Shown: positions 16,920 to 25,577 of the stretch, piece by piece
Layout: every line of letters begins with the position of its first letter
How positions within the stretch are numbered: position 1 is the first letter of the stretch
Source: Trueperaceae bacterium
Lineage (GTDB): Bacteria > Deinococcota > Deinococci > Deinococcales > Trueperaceae
NCBI GenBank assembly: GCA_036381595.1
Contig: DASVCN010000020.1
Span: 1 to 64,000, forward strand
Direction of reading: 5' to 3'
Length of the DNA stretch: 64,000 nucleotides
Position numbers and translations under genes: made by a program
The notes under the pieces: generated by a model
The model's database searches: none
Told to the model about the DNA's origin: nothing
The model's input: the letters and a program-made list of their open reading frames with translations, nothing else

Positions 16920-17201
16920 GCCCGCTCCTCGGGCCGCCCCCCGGGTGAACCTCCGCTCCACATGGAGCCGAGCCCGTTCTCATCGGCTCGCCTTTTTTGG
17001 AAACGGTGTTCAGTATGCATCAGCGAACCGGGAGTGGTGAGCTTCTCACCGGTCTCGAGCCAGGTCTTGAGGCCCGAGAGGATCATCGGCCAGCCGCCGT
17101 ACAGCTCCTCGTTTGCGCCCTCCCGAAGCTCGCTGTGGGTGACCAGCAGGCGACAGGAATCCTCCACCTCAGTGATCTCCCAGGTGACCGTCGAAGCTCC
17201 T
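16916..17201 (-). pseudogene. C-terminal remnant of an AHSA1/SRPBCC-domain protein
   Basis: The minus-strand frame reads GASTVTWEITEVEDSCRLLV ... ELYGGWPMILSGLKTWLETG, which is the C-terminal third of an activator-of-Hsp90-ATPase-like (SRPBCC) protein: the TWEI strand, a THxEL turn and the GGWPxxLxxLKxxLETG helix. The N-terminal two thirds are absent. Upstream codons are open but unlike the family, and the tail after TTP runs on about 35 residues without similarity. A truncated, non-functional copy is the best reading. Confidence 0.65.
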
Positions 17202-17416
17202 TTGCTGGAAACCGCCGACTGCGGCCGGCGATCCCGTTGGCACTTTGCTCTACCACGGGCGGAGTACCGGTGACCCTTTAGTCACATGTCAATAGCTGCT
17301 GCCAGCCGCTACGCCCACCGAACAGGCGACGCGGCGCAGCCACCTCCACTCCGGTGCCCACCGCGACATTCAGAGCGAAAGCATCGGGCCGCGCGGTATT
17401 GCCCCGGTCGAACACC

Positions 17417-17422
17417 TATACT
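17417..17422 (+). promoter_or_regulatory. -10 element upstream of the CheB-CheR kinase gene
   Basis: TATACT lies 35 nt before the ATG at 17457. No good -35 is seen at 16-18 nt. Weak assignment. Confidence 0.3.
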
Positions 17423-17456
17423 CATGTACGAGCCAATCGTGAATGTGGGGTAGCTA

Positions 17457-20400
17457 ATGGCCGGCAGCGAACACAGGACGCAGGCTTCCGATACGTCGCG
17501 CGATAGTCCAAAATCGAAAAGCGCGGCCAAGGTGCCATTACCCCGACAGGCTCCCAGACCCTCGGTGGTAGCCATAGGCGCGTCTGCCGGTGGCTTGGCG
17601 GCCCTCAAACTCTTCTTCGCGAAGGTGCCGGCCACCAGCGGCCTGGCATACGTCGTCGTGATGCACCTCGCCCCGGAACATGAGAGCCACCTGGCCGATC
17701 TGCTGCAGCCTAGTGCCAATATTCCCGTTCAACAGGTGACCGAGGACGTTGCCCTCGAACCAGATCGCGTCTACGTCATCCCACCCGGCAGCAACCTGTC
17801 CAGCATCGACACCCACCTCAGGCTCTCGGATCTCGAGAAATCGCGCCGCGAAAGGGCGCCGATCGACCATTTCTTCAAGACGCTGGCGGAAACTCATGAT
17901 GGCCACGCGATCGGAGTCGTACTTACCGGCACCGGGAGCGATGGTGCGCTCGGCCTGCGCAAGATAAAGAATCTGGGTGGCCTCACCATCATCCAGGATC
18001 CGAACGAGGCCGAGTACTCCGGCATGCCGCGAAGCGCCCTCGCTACGGGACTCGTGGACCTCGTGCTGCCGGTCGAGGAGATACCTCAGGCGATACGTTC
18101 CTATGTTGCGACCGAACCTGATCTCGACGGCGCCAGGAACAGCGACGATCTGGAGGAGGCACAACGCCGGCTCCTCCAGACGGTCTTCTCGCAGGTGCAG
18201 TCTCGTACCGGCAGGGACTTCTCTCGCTATAAGCAGTCGACGATTCTGAGGCGGATAAGTCGTCGAATGCAGCTCGAACAAATCGAGAAGCTCGAGGACT
18301 ACGTCGGCCTGTTGCGACGAAACGCATCGGAGGTACAAGCCCTCGCGGACGAGTTCCTGATAACCGTAACCGAGTTCTTCCGCGACCCCCAGATCTACGC
18401 GAGACTCGAAGAGGACATAATCCCGGCGCTTTTCACCGACAAGGGACCGGACGACGTGATCCGAGTGTGGTCGGTAGGTTGTTCCACCGGCGAGGAGGCC
18501 TACTCCATCGCCATGTTGCTGCAGGAGGAACGAAGCAAGCACGGCAGTCCTCCGCGGCTACAGGTATTCGCCAGCGACCTGCACGAGCATTCCCTCAAGA
18601 CAGCACGGTCTGGCTATTATCCCGAAACCATTTCAGAAAACGTTTCGCCCGAGCGACTCAGTCGTTTCTTCATCAAGGAGGATGGCGGCTACACGGTAAG
18701 GCCGGACCTGCGCGAGATAGTTCTGTTCACGCAGCACAACCTGCTTTCCGATGCACCCTTCTCCAGGCTGGACATGATCACCTGCCGCAACGTCCTGATC
18801 TACCTCCAGCGAGGCGCCCAGGCCGATGTCATGGACGTCTTCCACTACTCCCTGAACGCCAACGGCATCCTCTTGCTCGGCACCTCCGAAACGGTAGAGC
18901 GCTCCGACTTCTTTCAACTGGAGAGCAAGGAGCACAGCGTTTACCGGAAGAAGGATGCACCCACTGGCAATGCGCGCCTGCCGGTTTTCGCACCCACGTT
19001 GCCTTTTGCCGCCGGTGGCAGGCGCGCGCCGGCCAGAGCGAACGACACCGCCAGCTACGGAGTCGCCCACGAAACGATAGTCGAGCAGTACGCCCCACCG
19101 AGTGTCCTGATCGGCGCCGACGACAAGGTCTTGCACCTCTCCAAGGGCGCCGGACGCTATCTGGTCCATCCCGGCGGGGTACCTACCAATGAGGTGTCCA
19201 AGCTGATCCGGGAAGAGCTGCGGATGGAGCTCAGCACCTCGCTCCACTCCGCCCGTCAAGAGCGCGAGCCGGTCAGGACCCGGGCGGTCCCGATGATGCT
19301 CGGTAGCGACCACCGGGAAGTGACCATCGACGTGCGACCGGCCGCGACAGAGAACGGACCCGGGCCTGTACTTTTGATCTTCGACGAGCGCCCACCCGCC
19401 GAGCCGCTATCCGACAGTCCCGATGACACCACGAACACGAGGGAACGCGACCTGCAACGGGAGCTCGACCTGGCCCGAAAACGCCTGCAGTCGGTGATGG
19501 ACGAACACAACACCAACCAGGAGGAGATGTGGGCCGGCAACGAGGAGCTCCAATCGATGAACGAGGAGCTTCGCTCTGCCCTGGAGGAGCTCGAGACGTC
19601 CAAGGAGGAGCTCCAGTCGATGAACGAGGAGCTCGTAACGGTAAACCAGGAGAACCGCCACAAAATGGAGGAGCTCGCTCAAGTCAGCGCCGACCTCCAG
19701 AACCTGCTCAGCTCGACCGAGATAGCCACCATCTTCCTGGACCGAGAACTCCGCATCCTCCGCTACACCCCCAGGGTCGAAGAGATCTTCAACATTCGGG
19801 GGAACGACCGTGGTCGGCCTCTCGCCGACCTCACGAACCGCCTCGGCTACCCCACGTTGATTTCCGACGCCAAGCAGGTGCTGGCCAGCCTGGAGCGAGT
19901 CGAACGCGAGGCCGAGAGCGCAGAAGGCCACTGGTTCCTGATCCGCCTGCTTCCGTATCGATCCATCGATGATCGGATCGAAGGAGTCATCATCAATTTC
20001 GTCGACATTTCCGAGCGCCGGCAGGCGGAGCAGAACGTGCGAGAGCTGAACCTCAGGCTCGAGCAGAAGGTCGACGATCGGACCAAGCAGTTGAAAGCGA
20101 GCAACGACGAACTCGAAGCGTTCAACTACTCCGTGTCCCACGATCTCAGGGCGCCCTTACGCGGAATCGACGGCTTCGCCCAGGTGCTTCTCGAAGAGTA
20201 TGGCGACAAGCTGGACGAGACCGGCCAAGGCTACCTCAACCGGGTACGAGCGGGCGCGGCACGAATGGGCGACCTCATCGACGACCTGCTGGAGCTGTCG
20301 CGAATTTCCAGCGGTATGCTGCGCCGCGAACCCGTTGACATGGCTGACATCGCCAGGGAGATCGCGGCCAGCCTGCGCGAAAGCTATGACGACAGCACGG

Positions 20401-20852
20401 TGGACTTCAGCGTTGGGGATGAACTCGCGGTAAGTGGCGACGCCAGCCTGCTGCGCATAGCACTCGAAAACCTTCTCGCCAACGCCTGGAAATTCACCAA
20501 GAACGGTCAAACCGCTCATGTCGAGTTCGGCTCCGAACAGCACGGCGATCAGCGGGTGTACTTCGTGCGAGACAACGGCATCGGTTTCGACATGCGCTAC
20601 GCGGGCCGCCTGTTCACCCCGTTCCAGCGGCTCCACCCGGAAAGGCCGTTCTCCGGGACCGGAGTCGGCCTGTCACTGGTGCATCGAATAATTTCCCGCC
20701 ACGGCGGCAAGCTGTGGGCTGATGGGACGCCGGACAAGGGCTCCACTTTCTACTTCACTCTGCCGCCTGCCGAAGAGAACGAGGGGGAGCAGCGGGTTGA
20801 ACTGCCGGACAAACAGACGCTGATGAGTGAGCCGAGTGAAACCTTGAAGTAA
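17457..20852 (+). CDS. CheB-CheR-PAS-histidine kinase fusion protein
   Basis: 1131 residues, soluble. Order: a disordered N-terminus (1-35); a CheB methylesterase domain with GASAGG (S43), VVMH (H70) and GTGSDG (D162); a CheR methyltransferase domain (about 235-500) with SAM loop VGCSTGEEAYS and TCRNVLIYL; a linker; a long coiled coil with repeated EELQSMNEEL (about 660-760); a PAS domain; HisKA with the phospho-His in SVSHDLRAPLRG (H895); and HATPase with NLLANAWKF, DNGIGFD and GTGVGLSLVH. No receiver domain, CheA or chemoreceptor is visible in this window, so it is an orphan. Such hybrids are known but poorly understood, and its output partner is not evident here. The last 103 nt overlap the convergent DUF1579 gene. 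Confidence 0.92.
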   Translation: MAGSEHRTQASDTSRDSPKSKSAAKVPLPRQAPRPSVVAIGASAGGLAALKLFFAKVPATSGLAYVVVMHLAPEHESHLADLLQPSANIPVQQVTEDVALEPDRVYVIPPGSNLSSIDTHLRLSDLEKSRRERAPIDHFFKTLAETHDGHAIGVVLTGTGSDGALGLRKIKNLGGLTIIQDPNEAEYSGMPRSALATGLVDLVLPVEEIPQAIRSYVATEPDLDGARNSDDLEEAQRRLLQTVFSQVQSRTGRDFSRYKQSTILRRISRRMQLEQIEKLEDYVGLLRRNASEVQALADEFLITVTEFFRDPQIYARLEEDIIPALFTDKGPDDVIRVWSVGCSTGEEAYSIAMLLQEERSKHGSPPRLQVFASDLHEHSLKTARSGYYPETISENVSPERLSRFFIKEDGGYTVRPDLREIVLFTQHNLLSDAPFSRLDMITCRNVLIYLQRGAQADVMDVFHYSLNANGILLLGTSETVERSDFFQLESKEHSVYRKKDAPTGNARLPVFAPTLPFAAGGRRAPARANDTASYGVAHETIVEQYAPPSVLIGADDKVLHLSKGAGRYLVHPGGVPTNEVSKLIREELRMELSTSLHSARQEREPVRTRAVPMMLGSDHREVTIDVRPAATENGPGPVLLIFDERPPAEPLSDSPDDTTNTRERDLQRELDLARKRLQSVMDEHNTNQEEMWAGNEELQSMNEELRSALEELETSKEELQSMNEELVTVNQENRHKMEELAQVSADLQNLLSSTEIATIFLDRELRILRYTPRVEEIFNIRGNDRGRPLADLTNRLGYPTLISDAKQVLASLERVEREAESAEGHWFLIRLLPYRSIDDRIEGVIINFVDISERRQAEQNVRELNLRLEQKVDDRTKQLKASNDELEAFNYSVSHDLRAPLRGIDGFAQVLLEEYGDKLDETGQGYLNRVRAGAARMGDLIDDLLELSRISSGMLRREPVDMADIAREIAASLRESYDDSTVDFSVGDELAVSGDASLLRIALENLLANAWKFTKNGQTAHVEFGSEQHGDQRVYFVRDNGIGFDMRYAGRLFTPFQRLHPERPFSGTGVGLSLVHRIISRHGGKLWADGTPDKGSTFYFTLPPAEENEGEQRVELPDKQTLMSEPSETLK

Positions 20853-21286
20853 CTTGCCTCGACCGCAAGACCCTCTTCGCCCTGGGGCGTGATGTTGTAC
20901 ATGATCAGGTGAAGGCCCGGACCCGCTTCCAGCTCGATCCGCCAGCCCCACGGTTCCCCGCCCGGTACCGAGTACGACCCGGTCACTGCATACTTGCCGC
21001 CTCGTGCGCTGCCCCGGCAGGCCATCACACCGCGACCCATGTGCCAGCTGTCGATCCAGTGAGCTGTAACCGGCTGCGAAGCCGGTTCGTAACCCAGCAG
21101 CAGCGAGCCTTCCTGAGGTTGGTCCTGGTAGCTCCAGTCGTAGTCGAGACTTACGAACCTGCCTCCCAGGAGCGGCGAAACGACCAGTTTCGATTCGCTC
21201 TCGTCCGCCACTCCCTGCAGCGGATCCTGGAGGGTGCTCTGCCCCTGCCAGCGCCCAACCAGGTCGATGAGCGGTTCGAGACTCAC
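20750..21286 (-). CDS. DUF1579 family protein with unusual C-terminal tail
   Basis: 178 residues. DUF1579-like features include the start LIDLVGRWQGQSTLQDP, GGRFVSLDYDW and HWIDSWHMG. Function unknown; the fold is a lipocalin-like barrel in relatives. The recognisable domain ends near VEASYFK (about residue 147). The remaining 30 residues are read across the 3' end of the convergent kinase gene, so the ancestral stop seems lost or one gene has extended into the other. The GTG start is 4 nt behind the FAH-family gene, whose end supplies the AGGCGGG ribosome-binding site, so the two are probably coupled. Confidence 0.8.
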   Translation of the reverse strand: MSLEPLIDLVGRWQGQSTLQDPLQGVADESESKLVVSPLLGGRFVSLDYDWSYQDQPQEGSLLLGYEPASQPVTAHWIDSWHMGRGVMACRGSARGGKYAVTGSYSVPGGEPWGWRIELEAGPGLHLIMYNITPQGEEGLAVEASYFKVSLGSLISVCLSGSSTRCSPSFSSAGGRVK

Positions 21287-21290
21287 AGCT

Positions 21291-21986
21291 TTACCCGCCT
21301 GCTCGGTAGCGGACCTCGATCTCGCCTATGCCGTCGATGTGACCGTGCAAGCTGCTCCCGGGGGCGACGGCATTCACCCCGGCGGGCGTGCCGGTCATTA
21401 TCAGGTCACCCGGGGCCAGGGTCACGAGGGTGCTCAGGTAGGCGATAGTCTCCGGCACCTTCCAGATCTGCTGGGCGAGATCGCCGTTCTGGCGCCGCTC
21501 ACCGTCGACCTCGAGCCAGATCGCCCCCGCCTCGGGGTGGCCGATCTCGGCCGCGGTGACGAGAGCGCTGATGGGCGCCGAGCGATCGAAGCCCTTGGCC
21601 ATGTCCCAGGGGCGCCCCATCTTCTTGGCCACCGCCTGCAGATCGCGCCTCGTCATGTCGAGTCCGACCCCGTAACCGTAGACGTGCTGCAGAGCGTCCT
21701 CGGTCTTGATGTCGCTGCCGCCACCGGCCAGCGCGACAACCAGCTCGATCTCGTGGTGGAGCTCCTCGGTAGCCACCGGGAAGGGTACCTCTCCACCGCC
21801 GGGGACTATCGCGTCGGCCGGCTTGGTGAAGAAGAAGGGCGGTTCCTTGTCGGGGTCGTGGCCCATCTCCACTGCATGATCGGCGTAGTTGCGACCGACG
21901 CAGTAGATGCGCCGCACCGGGAAGCCGGCGTCCTTGCCGCGAACCTCCAGGACCGGGGTGGGAGGGCTGGGGATGACGTAGTTCAT
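21291..21986 (-). CDS. Fumarylacetoacetate hydrolase family protein (fumarylpyruvate-hydrolase size)
   Basis: 231 residues, the short form of the FAH fold with no N-terminal domain. Seen: the CVGRNYADHAVEMG lid, a metal-binding Glu region in HHEIELVVAL and GDLIMTGTPAGV near the active site. Relatives hydrolyse acylpyruvates or decarboxylate oxaloacetate; the exact reaction is open. It is followed at 4 nt by the DUF1579 gene and preceded by the ABC importer at 22084-25462 on the same strand. A role in breakdown of the imported compound is possible but is inference. Confidence 0.85.
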   Translation of the reverse strand: MNYVIPSPPTPVLEVRGKDAGFPVRRIYCVGRNYADHAVEMGHDPDKEPPFFFTKPADAIVPGGGEVPFPVATEELHHEIELVVALAGGGSDIKTEDALQHVYGYGVGLDMTRRDLQAVAKKMGRPWDMAKGFDRSAPISALVTAAEIGHPEAGAIWLEVDGERRQNGDLAQQIWKVPETIAYLSTLVTLAPGDLIMTGTPAGVNAVAPGSSLHGHIDGIGEIEVRYRAGG

Positions 21987-22083
21987 CTGGCTGTACCTCG
22001 CTGTGGAATTCGGGCCAGGGGCGGCCTGAGAGAACGGCTACGAACCTCACTCATTGTATGGGTGGAGAGCGCACGACCCAGAG

Positions 22084-22836
22084 CTAGCGACCGGAGGCGT
22101 AGTACTCCACCCTCCTCTCGAAGAGGGCGATCAGCTCCGAGGTGACGAAGGCGAAGGCGAAGACCACGATCAGCAGCGCCCAGAATTCGGGCATCAGGAA
22201 GTTGCGCGAATAGATCTCGAACAGGTAGCCGACGCCGGTCACGGCGATGAGGAGCTGGCCGATGACGACGCCCTTGACGCCGCGGATGAAGCCGAGCCGC
22301 AGCCCGGCCAGCAGCTCCGGCAGAGCGGCCGGGAAGATGATCTTGCGGTAGAGGTCGCCCTTCGAGGCGCCGAACGAGTTGCCCATCTCCACCAGCGAGC
22401 GGTCGACTTGCTGGACCCCGACCTGGGTGTCGAGCGCGATCACCCAGACCGAGAAGAGGAAGACGGTCACGATCATCGTCGGCAACCCGAACCCCAGGAG
22501 GGCCATCAGCGCCGGCACGATCGCGGTCAGAGGCGAGCTCTCGAAGATGTTCACCCACATGCCCATCACCTGACCGATAATCCGGTTCCGGCCCATCAGG
22601 ATGCCCACCCCGACGCCGACTAGCAGGGAGAGCGCCATGCCGATGAGGAAGGCCTTGCCGGTGATAGTGATGGCCTCGACGAAGCGCTGGGTGCCCATCA
22701 CTTCGAAGAGCGCCAGGAAGACCTGGGAGAAGGGCGGGATCAGCATGATCAGGTCGAGTTGGCCGATCACCTCCCAAACCACCAGCCAGACCAGCAGCGA
22801 GAACGCCATCGGGATACGTCGGTCGAGGATGGTCAT
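22084..22836 (-). CDS. ABC permease, NitT/TauT family (distal)
   Basis: 250 residues, a standard permease with about six hydrophobic segments and the EAA loop at EMGNSFGASKGDLYRKIIFP. The ATG at 22836 is preferred; the frame upstream lies in the end of the ATPase gene. Last gene of the importer, 13 nt after the ATPase. Confidence 0.88.
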   Translation of the reverse strand: MTILDRRIPMAFSLLVWLVVWEVIGQLDLIMLIPPFSQVFLALFEVMGTQRFVEAITITGKAFLIGMALSLLVGVGVGILMGRNRIIGQVMGMWVNIFESSPLTAIVPALMALLGFGLPTMIVTVFLFSVWVIALDTQVGVQQVDRSLVEMGNSFGASKGDLYRKIIFPAALPELLAGLRLGFIRGVKGVVIGQLLIAVTGVGYLFEIYSRNFLMPEFWALLIVVFAFAFVTSELIALFERRVEYYASGR

Positions 22837-22849
22837 CGCCGCTGTCCGC

Positions 22850-23656
22850 TCATTCCGTGAGGTAGCGCCGCAGTTCGACCCAGATCTCCTCGACGCAGTC
22901 GAGGTAGGTCGAGTCGCGGCGGATGTCGTCATAGTTGCTGCCTCGGTCTATCTCGGGTCGCACGACCTTCGAGACCCGGGCGGGACCGCGGGTCAGGATG
23001 GCGATCTGATCGGAAACGTAGACCGCCTCCTCTATCGAGTGGGTGATGAAGACTACCGTCTTGCGTTCCTGGGCCAGCAGGTGAAGCAGGTCCTCCTGGA
23101 ACTGCCGCCGGGTCTGCTCGTCGACCGAGGCGAACGGCTCGTCCATCAGGATGATGTTGGCGTCGACGGCCAGCGCCCGGGCCAGGCCCACCCGCTGACG
23201 CATGCCGCCCGACAGTTGGTGCGGATACTTCTGCACGGAGCCCGAGAGCTTCACCCTCTCCAGGTAGACCCTGGCGATCTCCTCTCGCTCCTTGCGCGGC
23301 ACTCCGCGCAGCTCGAGGCCGAAGCCGACGTTGCGGAGCACGGTCGCCCACGGAAGCAGCGCGAACTCCTGGAACACCAGGGCCCTATCGGGCCCGGGGC
23401 CGCTGACCCGCTCCCCCTGTACCAGCACTTCGCCGCCGCTGGCGGGGACGAGGCCGGCGATGATCTTGAGGGCGGTGGTCTTGCCGCAACCGCTCGGCCC
23501 TATCAGGCTGGTGAGTTCGCCCTCGGGCATGTCGAGAGTGATCCGGTCGAGAACCAGTCCGCTGCCGGGGAACTCCTTGCTGAGGCCCACCAGCCGGACG
23601 GCCGGCGCACCCTGCCGCTGGGCAGAGGCGCTGGGGGCAGCGCGAACGTCGCTCAT
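22850..23656 (-). CDS. ABC transporter ATPase, NitT/TauT family
   Basis: 268 residues with Walker A GPSGCGKTT, signature LSGGMRQR, Walker B ILMDEPFASVDE and switch VFITHSIEEA. The ATG at 23656 overlaps the stop of the preceding permease (ATGA). The C-terminal extension after VVRPEIDRG is the usual NitT/TauT tail. Powers the 22-25.5 kb importer. Confidence 0.92.
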   Translation of the reverse strand: MSDVRAAPSASAQRQGAPAVRLVGLSKEFPGSGLVLDRITLDMPEGELTSLIGPSGCGKTTALKIIAGLVPASGGEVLVQGERVSGPGPDRALVFQEFALLPWATVLRNVGFGLELRGVPRKEREEIARVYLERVKLSGSVQKYPHQLSGGMRQRVGLARALAVDANIILMDEPFASVDEQTRRQFQEDLLHLLAQERKTVVFITHSIEEAVYVSDQIAILTRGPARVSKVVRPEIDRGSNYDDIRRDSTYLDCVEEIWVELRRYLTE

Positions 23657-24465
23657 GCGGGCCTCGTCTCGGGCCGGAATATCCGCTGCTCCAGCCCCTG
23701 CAGCATGGTGACGGTCACGCTGGCGAATATCACCAGTGAGAAGATCGAGGCGAACATGTAGGAGTAGAGCGCCAGTGAACGGTAATAGGTGATCAGGTCG
23801 CCGACGCCGGTGGGCGTGATCAGCAGTTCGGCCAGCACGGCGCCGGTGAATCCCTGCGCCACACCGAGGCGCAGCCCGGCGAAGATCAGGCCGCTGGCGG
23901 CCGGCAGGATGATCTTGCTGATCAGTTGCCAGCGGCTCGCCTGGAACGAGTTGCCCATCTCGACCAAGATCCGTGGAGTGTTGGCGATGCCCCGGTACGA
24001 GTTGAGGACGATGACGGGGGCAGAGAGAAGCACCACCGCCAGTACCTTGGCGGCGAAGCCGATGCCGTAGATGAAGGTGATCAGCGGGACTATCGCGGCC
24101 GACGGTGCCGCCTGCAGGACGATGAACATGGGCAGGCCGAGCCACTCGGCGCGCTTCGAGAGGCCCATCACGACGCCCGCCAGGACTCCGCCGGCGGCGC
24201 AGAGCAGCACCCCTACCACGAGCGGCTGGATCGTCTCGGCGTAGGCGGCGAGGAAGGTGCCGTCGGCGAGCATCTCGAAGAAGGCCGCCATGGTGGCCGT
24301 GAAGGTCGGGAACGCGATACTCACCGGCACCCTGCCGGCCCACTCCCAGAGGGCGAACACCAGCAGGATAGAGAGTAGTCGCCACACCCAGGCGTTGCGC
24401 CCCAGCCAGTTGCCGGCCCGTGACTGTGCTCGCCGTTCGGCATTCAGGTCCTCGGTACGGATCAA
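23653..24465 (-). CDS. ABC permease, NitT/TauT family (proximal)
   Basis: 270 residues, with an EAA loop at EMGNSFQASRWQLISKIILP, almost the same as that of the distal permease. This suggests the pair arose by duplication and contacts the same ATPase. The start is taken as TTG 24465, 1 nt after the binding-protein stop, because no ATG/GTG occurs in frame before the first membrane segment (LLSILLVFALWEWAG). Start moderately uncertain. Confidence 0.85.
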   Translation of the reverse strand: MIRTEDLNAERRAQSRAGNWLGRNAWVWRLLSILLVFALWEWAGRVPVSIAFPTFTATMAAFFEMLADGTFLAAYAETIQPLVVGVLLCAAGGVLAGVVMGLSKRAEWLGLPMFIVLQAAPSAAIVPLITFIYGIGFAAKVLAVVLLSAPVIVLNSYRGIANTPRILVEMGNSFQASRWQLISKIILPAASGLIFAGLRLGVAQGFTGAVLAELLITPTGVGDLITYYRSLALYSYMFASIFSLVIFASVTVTMLQGLEQRIFRPETRPA

Positions 24466-24466
24466 G

Positions 24467-25462
24467 CTATCCGCCCATGCTCTCCAGCAAGGTCTCCAGC
24501 GGCGCCAGGTACCAGAAATCCTCGACCGCCAGCGACTCCGGGTCGCCTTCCAGCTGACCCGACTTCGTATAGAAGTCGAAGTCGGACTCGGCAGCGTTTC
24601 GCCCACCACCGTCGGTCGGGAAGATGTTCGCTTCTACGCCCGCTTCGTAGTAGGGCAAGATCTCTTCCTCGAGCTCCGCCGGGAGGTCCTGCAGCAGACC
24701 CAGCCGCTCACGCTCCTCCATAAGGAACGACGGATCCTCGTTGAGTTCCCGCCAGGTCGAGAGAAGCTCCTCGAGCAGCACCTGGACGGCCTCCTGGTTG
24801 TTCTCCAGCCACTCGACATTGGCGAAGAGGGCCTCGTCGCTCGCGTCGATATCGGGCATGGGCAGACTGTGGAACTGGCCCGGAGCCTGTTCCATCACGA
24901 AGTTTCGGTTCGGGATGTCGAGGAAGGTGGCGTCGATGTTGCCGCGCAGCAGCGCGGTCGCCCGTACCTCGGAGCCGGGTACGAAGCTGATCTCCGAGAA
25001 CTCGATCCCCTCCACCGCCTCGATGTAGTGCGCGGCGGCCTCGGTCCCGGAACCGCGCGAATGGACGGCGAACGGCTGGCCGTCGAGCGCTTGCCAGTCC
25101 GGATACTTCTCGGCGTTCACCACCGGGAAGAAGCGCAGCGTCTGCAACTGGTAGAAGATGCGGATCGGTGCGTTGACCCGCTGGATCAACGCGTAGGGAG
25201 CGCCGATCCCTACGTCGGCCTGGCCGTTCACCACCGCCTGGGTCGCAAGATCTTCCGATGTGAGCTCGATCAGCTCGACGGTCACGCCCCGCTCGCGTAC
25301 GCGCTCGAGCGCCACGAACAGGTTCAGAGTCTCGACGCTCTCGATGTCGCCAAGGGCGACGCGAATGTCGGGATCCTGGGCCCGGGCCACGGGCACTGCC
25401 AGCAGGAGCATCGTCACAGCCACCACGACCGTACGGAACGGGAACACCAGGGCGTGCTTCAT
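24467..25462 (-). CDS. ABC substrate-binding protein, NMT1/TauA-like
   Basis: 331 residues. A Sec signal peptide (hydrophobic core VVVAVTMLLLAVP, cleavage after ARA near 28) leads into a type-2 periplasmic binding fold. It is distant from the NMT1 protein at 10227, lacking the KWFPQAQFAG motif. First gene of the importer operon with AGGAGG before the ATG. The ligand is unknown; the family covers sulfonates, nitrate, aromatic acids and pyrimidines. Confidence 0.87.
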   Translation of the reverse strand: MKHALVFPFRTVVVAVTMLLLAVPVARAQDPDIRVALGDIESVETLNLFVALERVRERGVTVELIELTSEDLATQAVVNGQADVGIGAPYALIQRVNAPIRIFYQLQTLRFFPVVNAEKYPDWQALDGQPFAVHSRGSGTEAAAHYIEAVEGIEFSEISFVPGSEVRATALLRGNIDATFLDIPNRNFVMEQAPGQFHSLPMPDIDASDEALFANVEWLENNQEAVQVLLEELLSTWRELNEDPSFLMEERERLGLLQDLPAELEEEILPYYEAGVEANIFPTDGGGRNAAESDFDFYTKSGQLEGDPESLAVEDFWYLAPLETLLESMGG

Positions 25463-25500
25463 TCGCGTCCTCCTAGGGATTTGACTTGTCTAGGACTCGG

Positions 25501-25530
25501 ATGATAGAGCAACGCGAGGAACCCCGTCAA
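25501..25530 (-). promoter_or_regulatory. Promoter of the second NitT/TauT importer operon
   Basis: TTGACG (25530-25525 on the minus strand), an 18-nt spacer and TATCAT (25506-25501), about 40 nt upstream of the binding-protein start. A good sigma-70-type match. Confidence 0.55.
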
Positions 25531-25577
25531 ACTCCGCAGTACACGGCTCTTGCCCCGGGTTCTGCGGTCTCAGGAGA

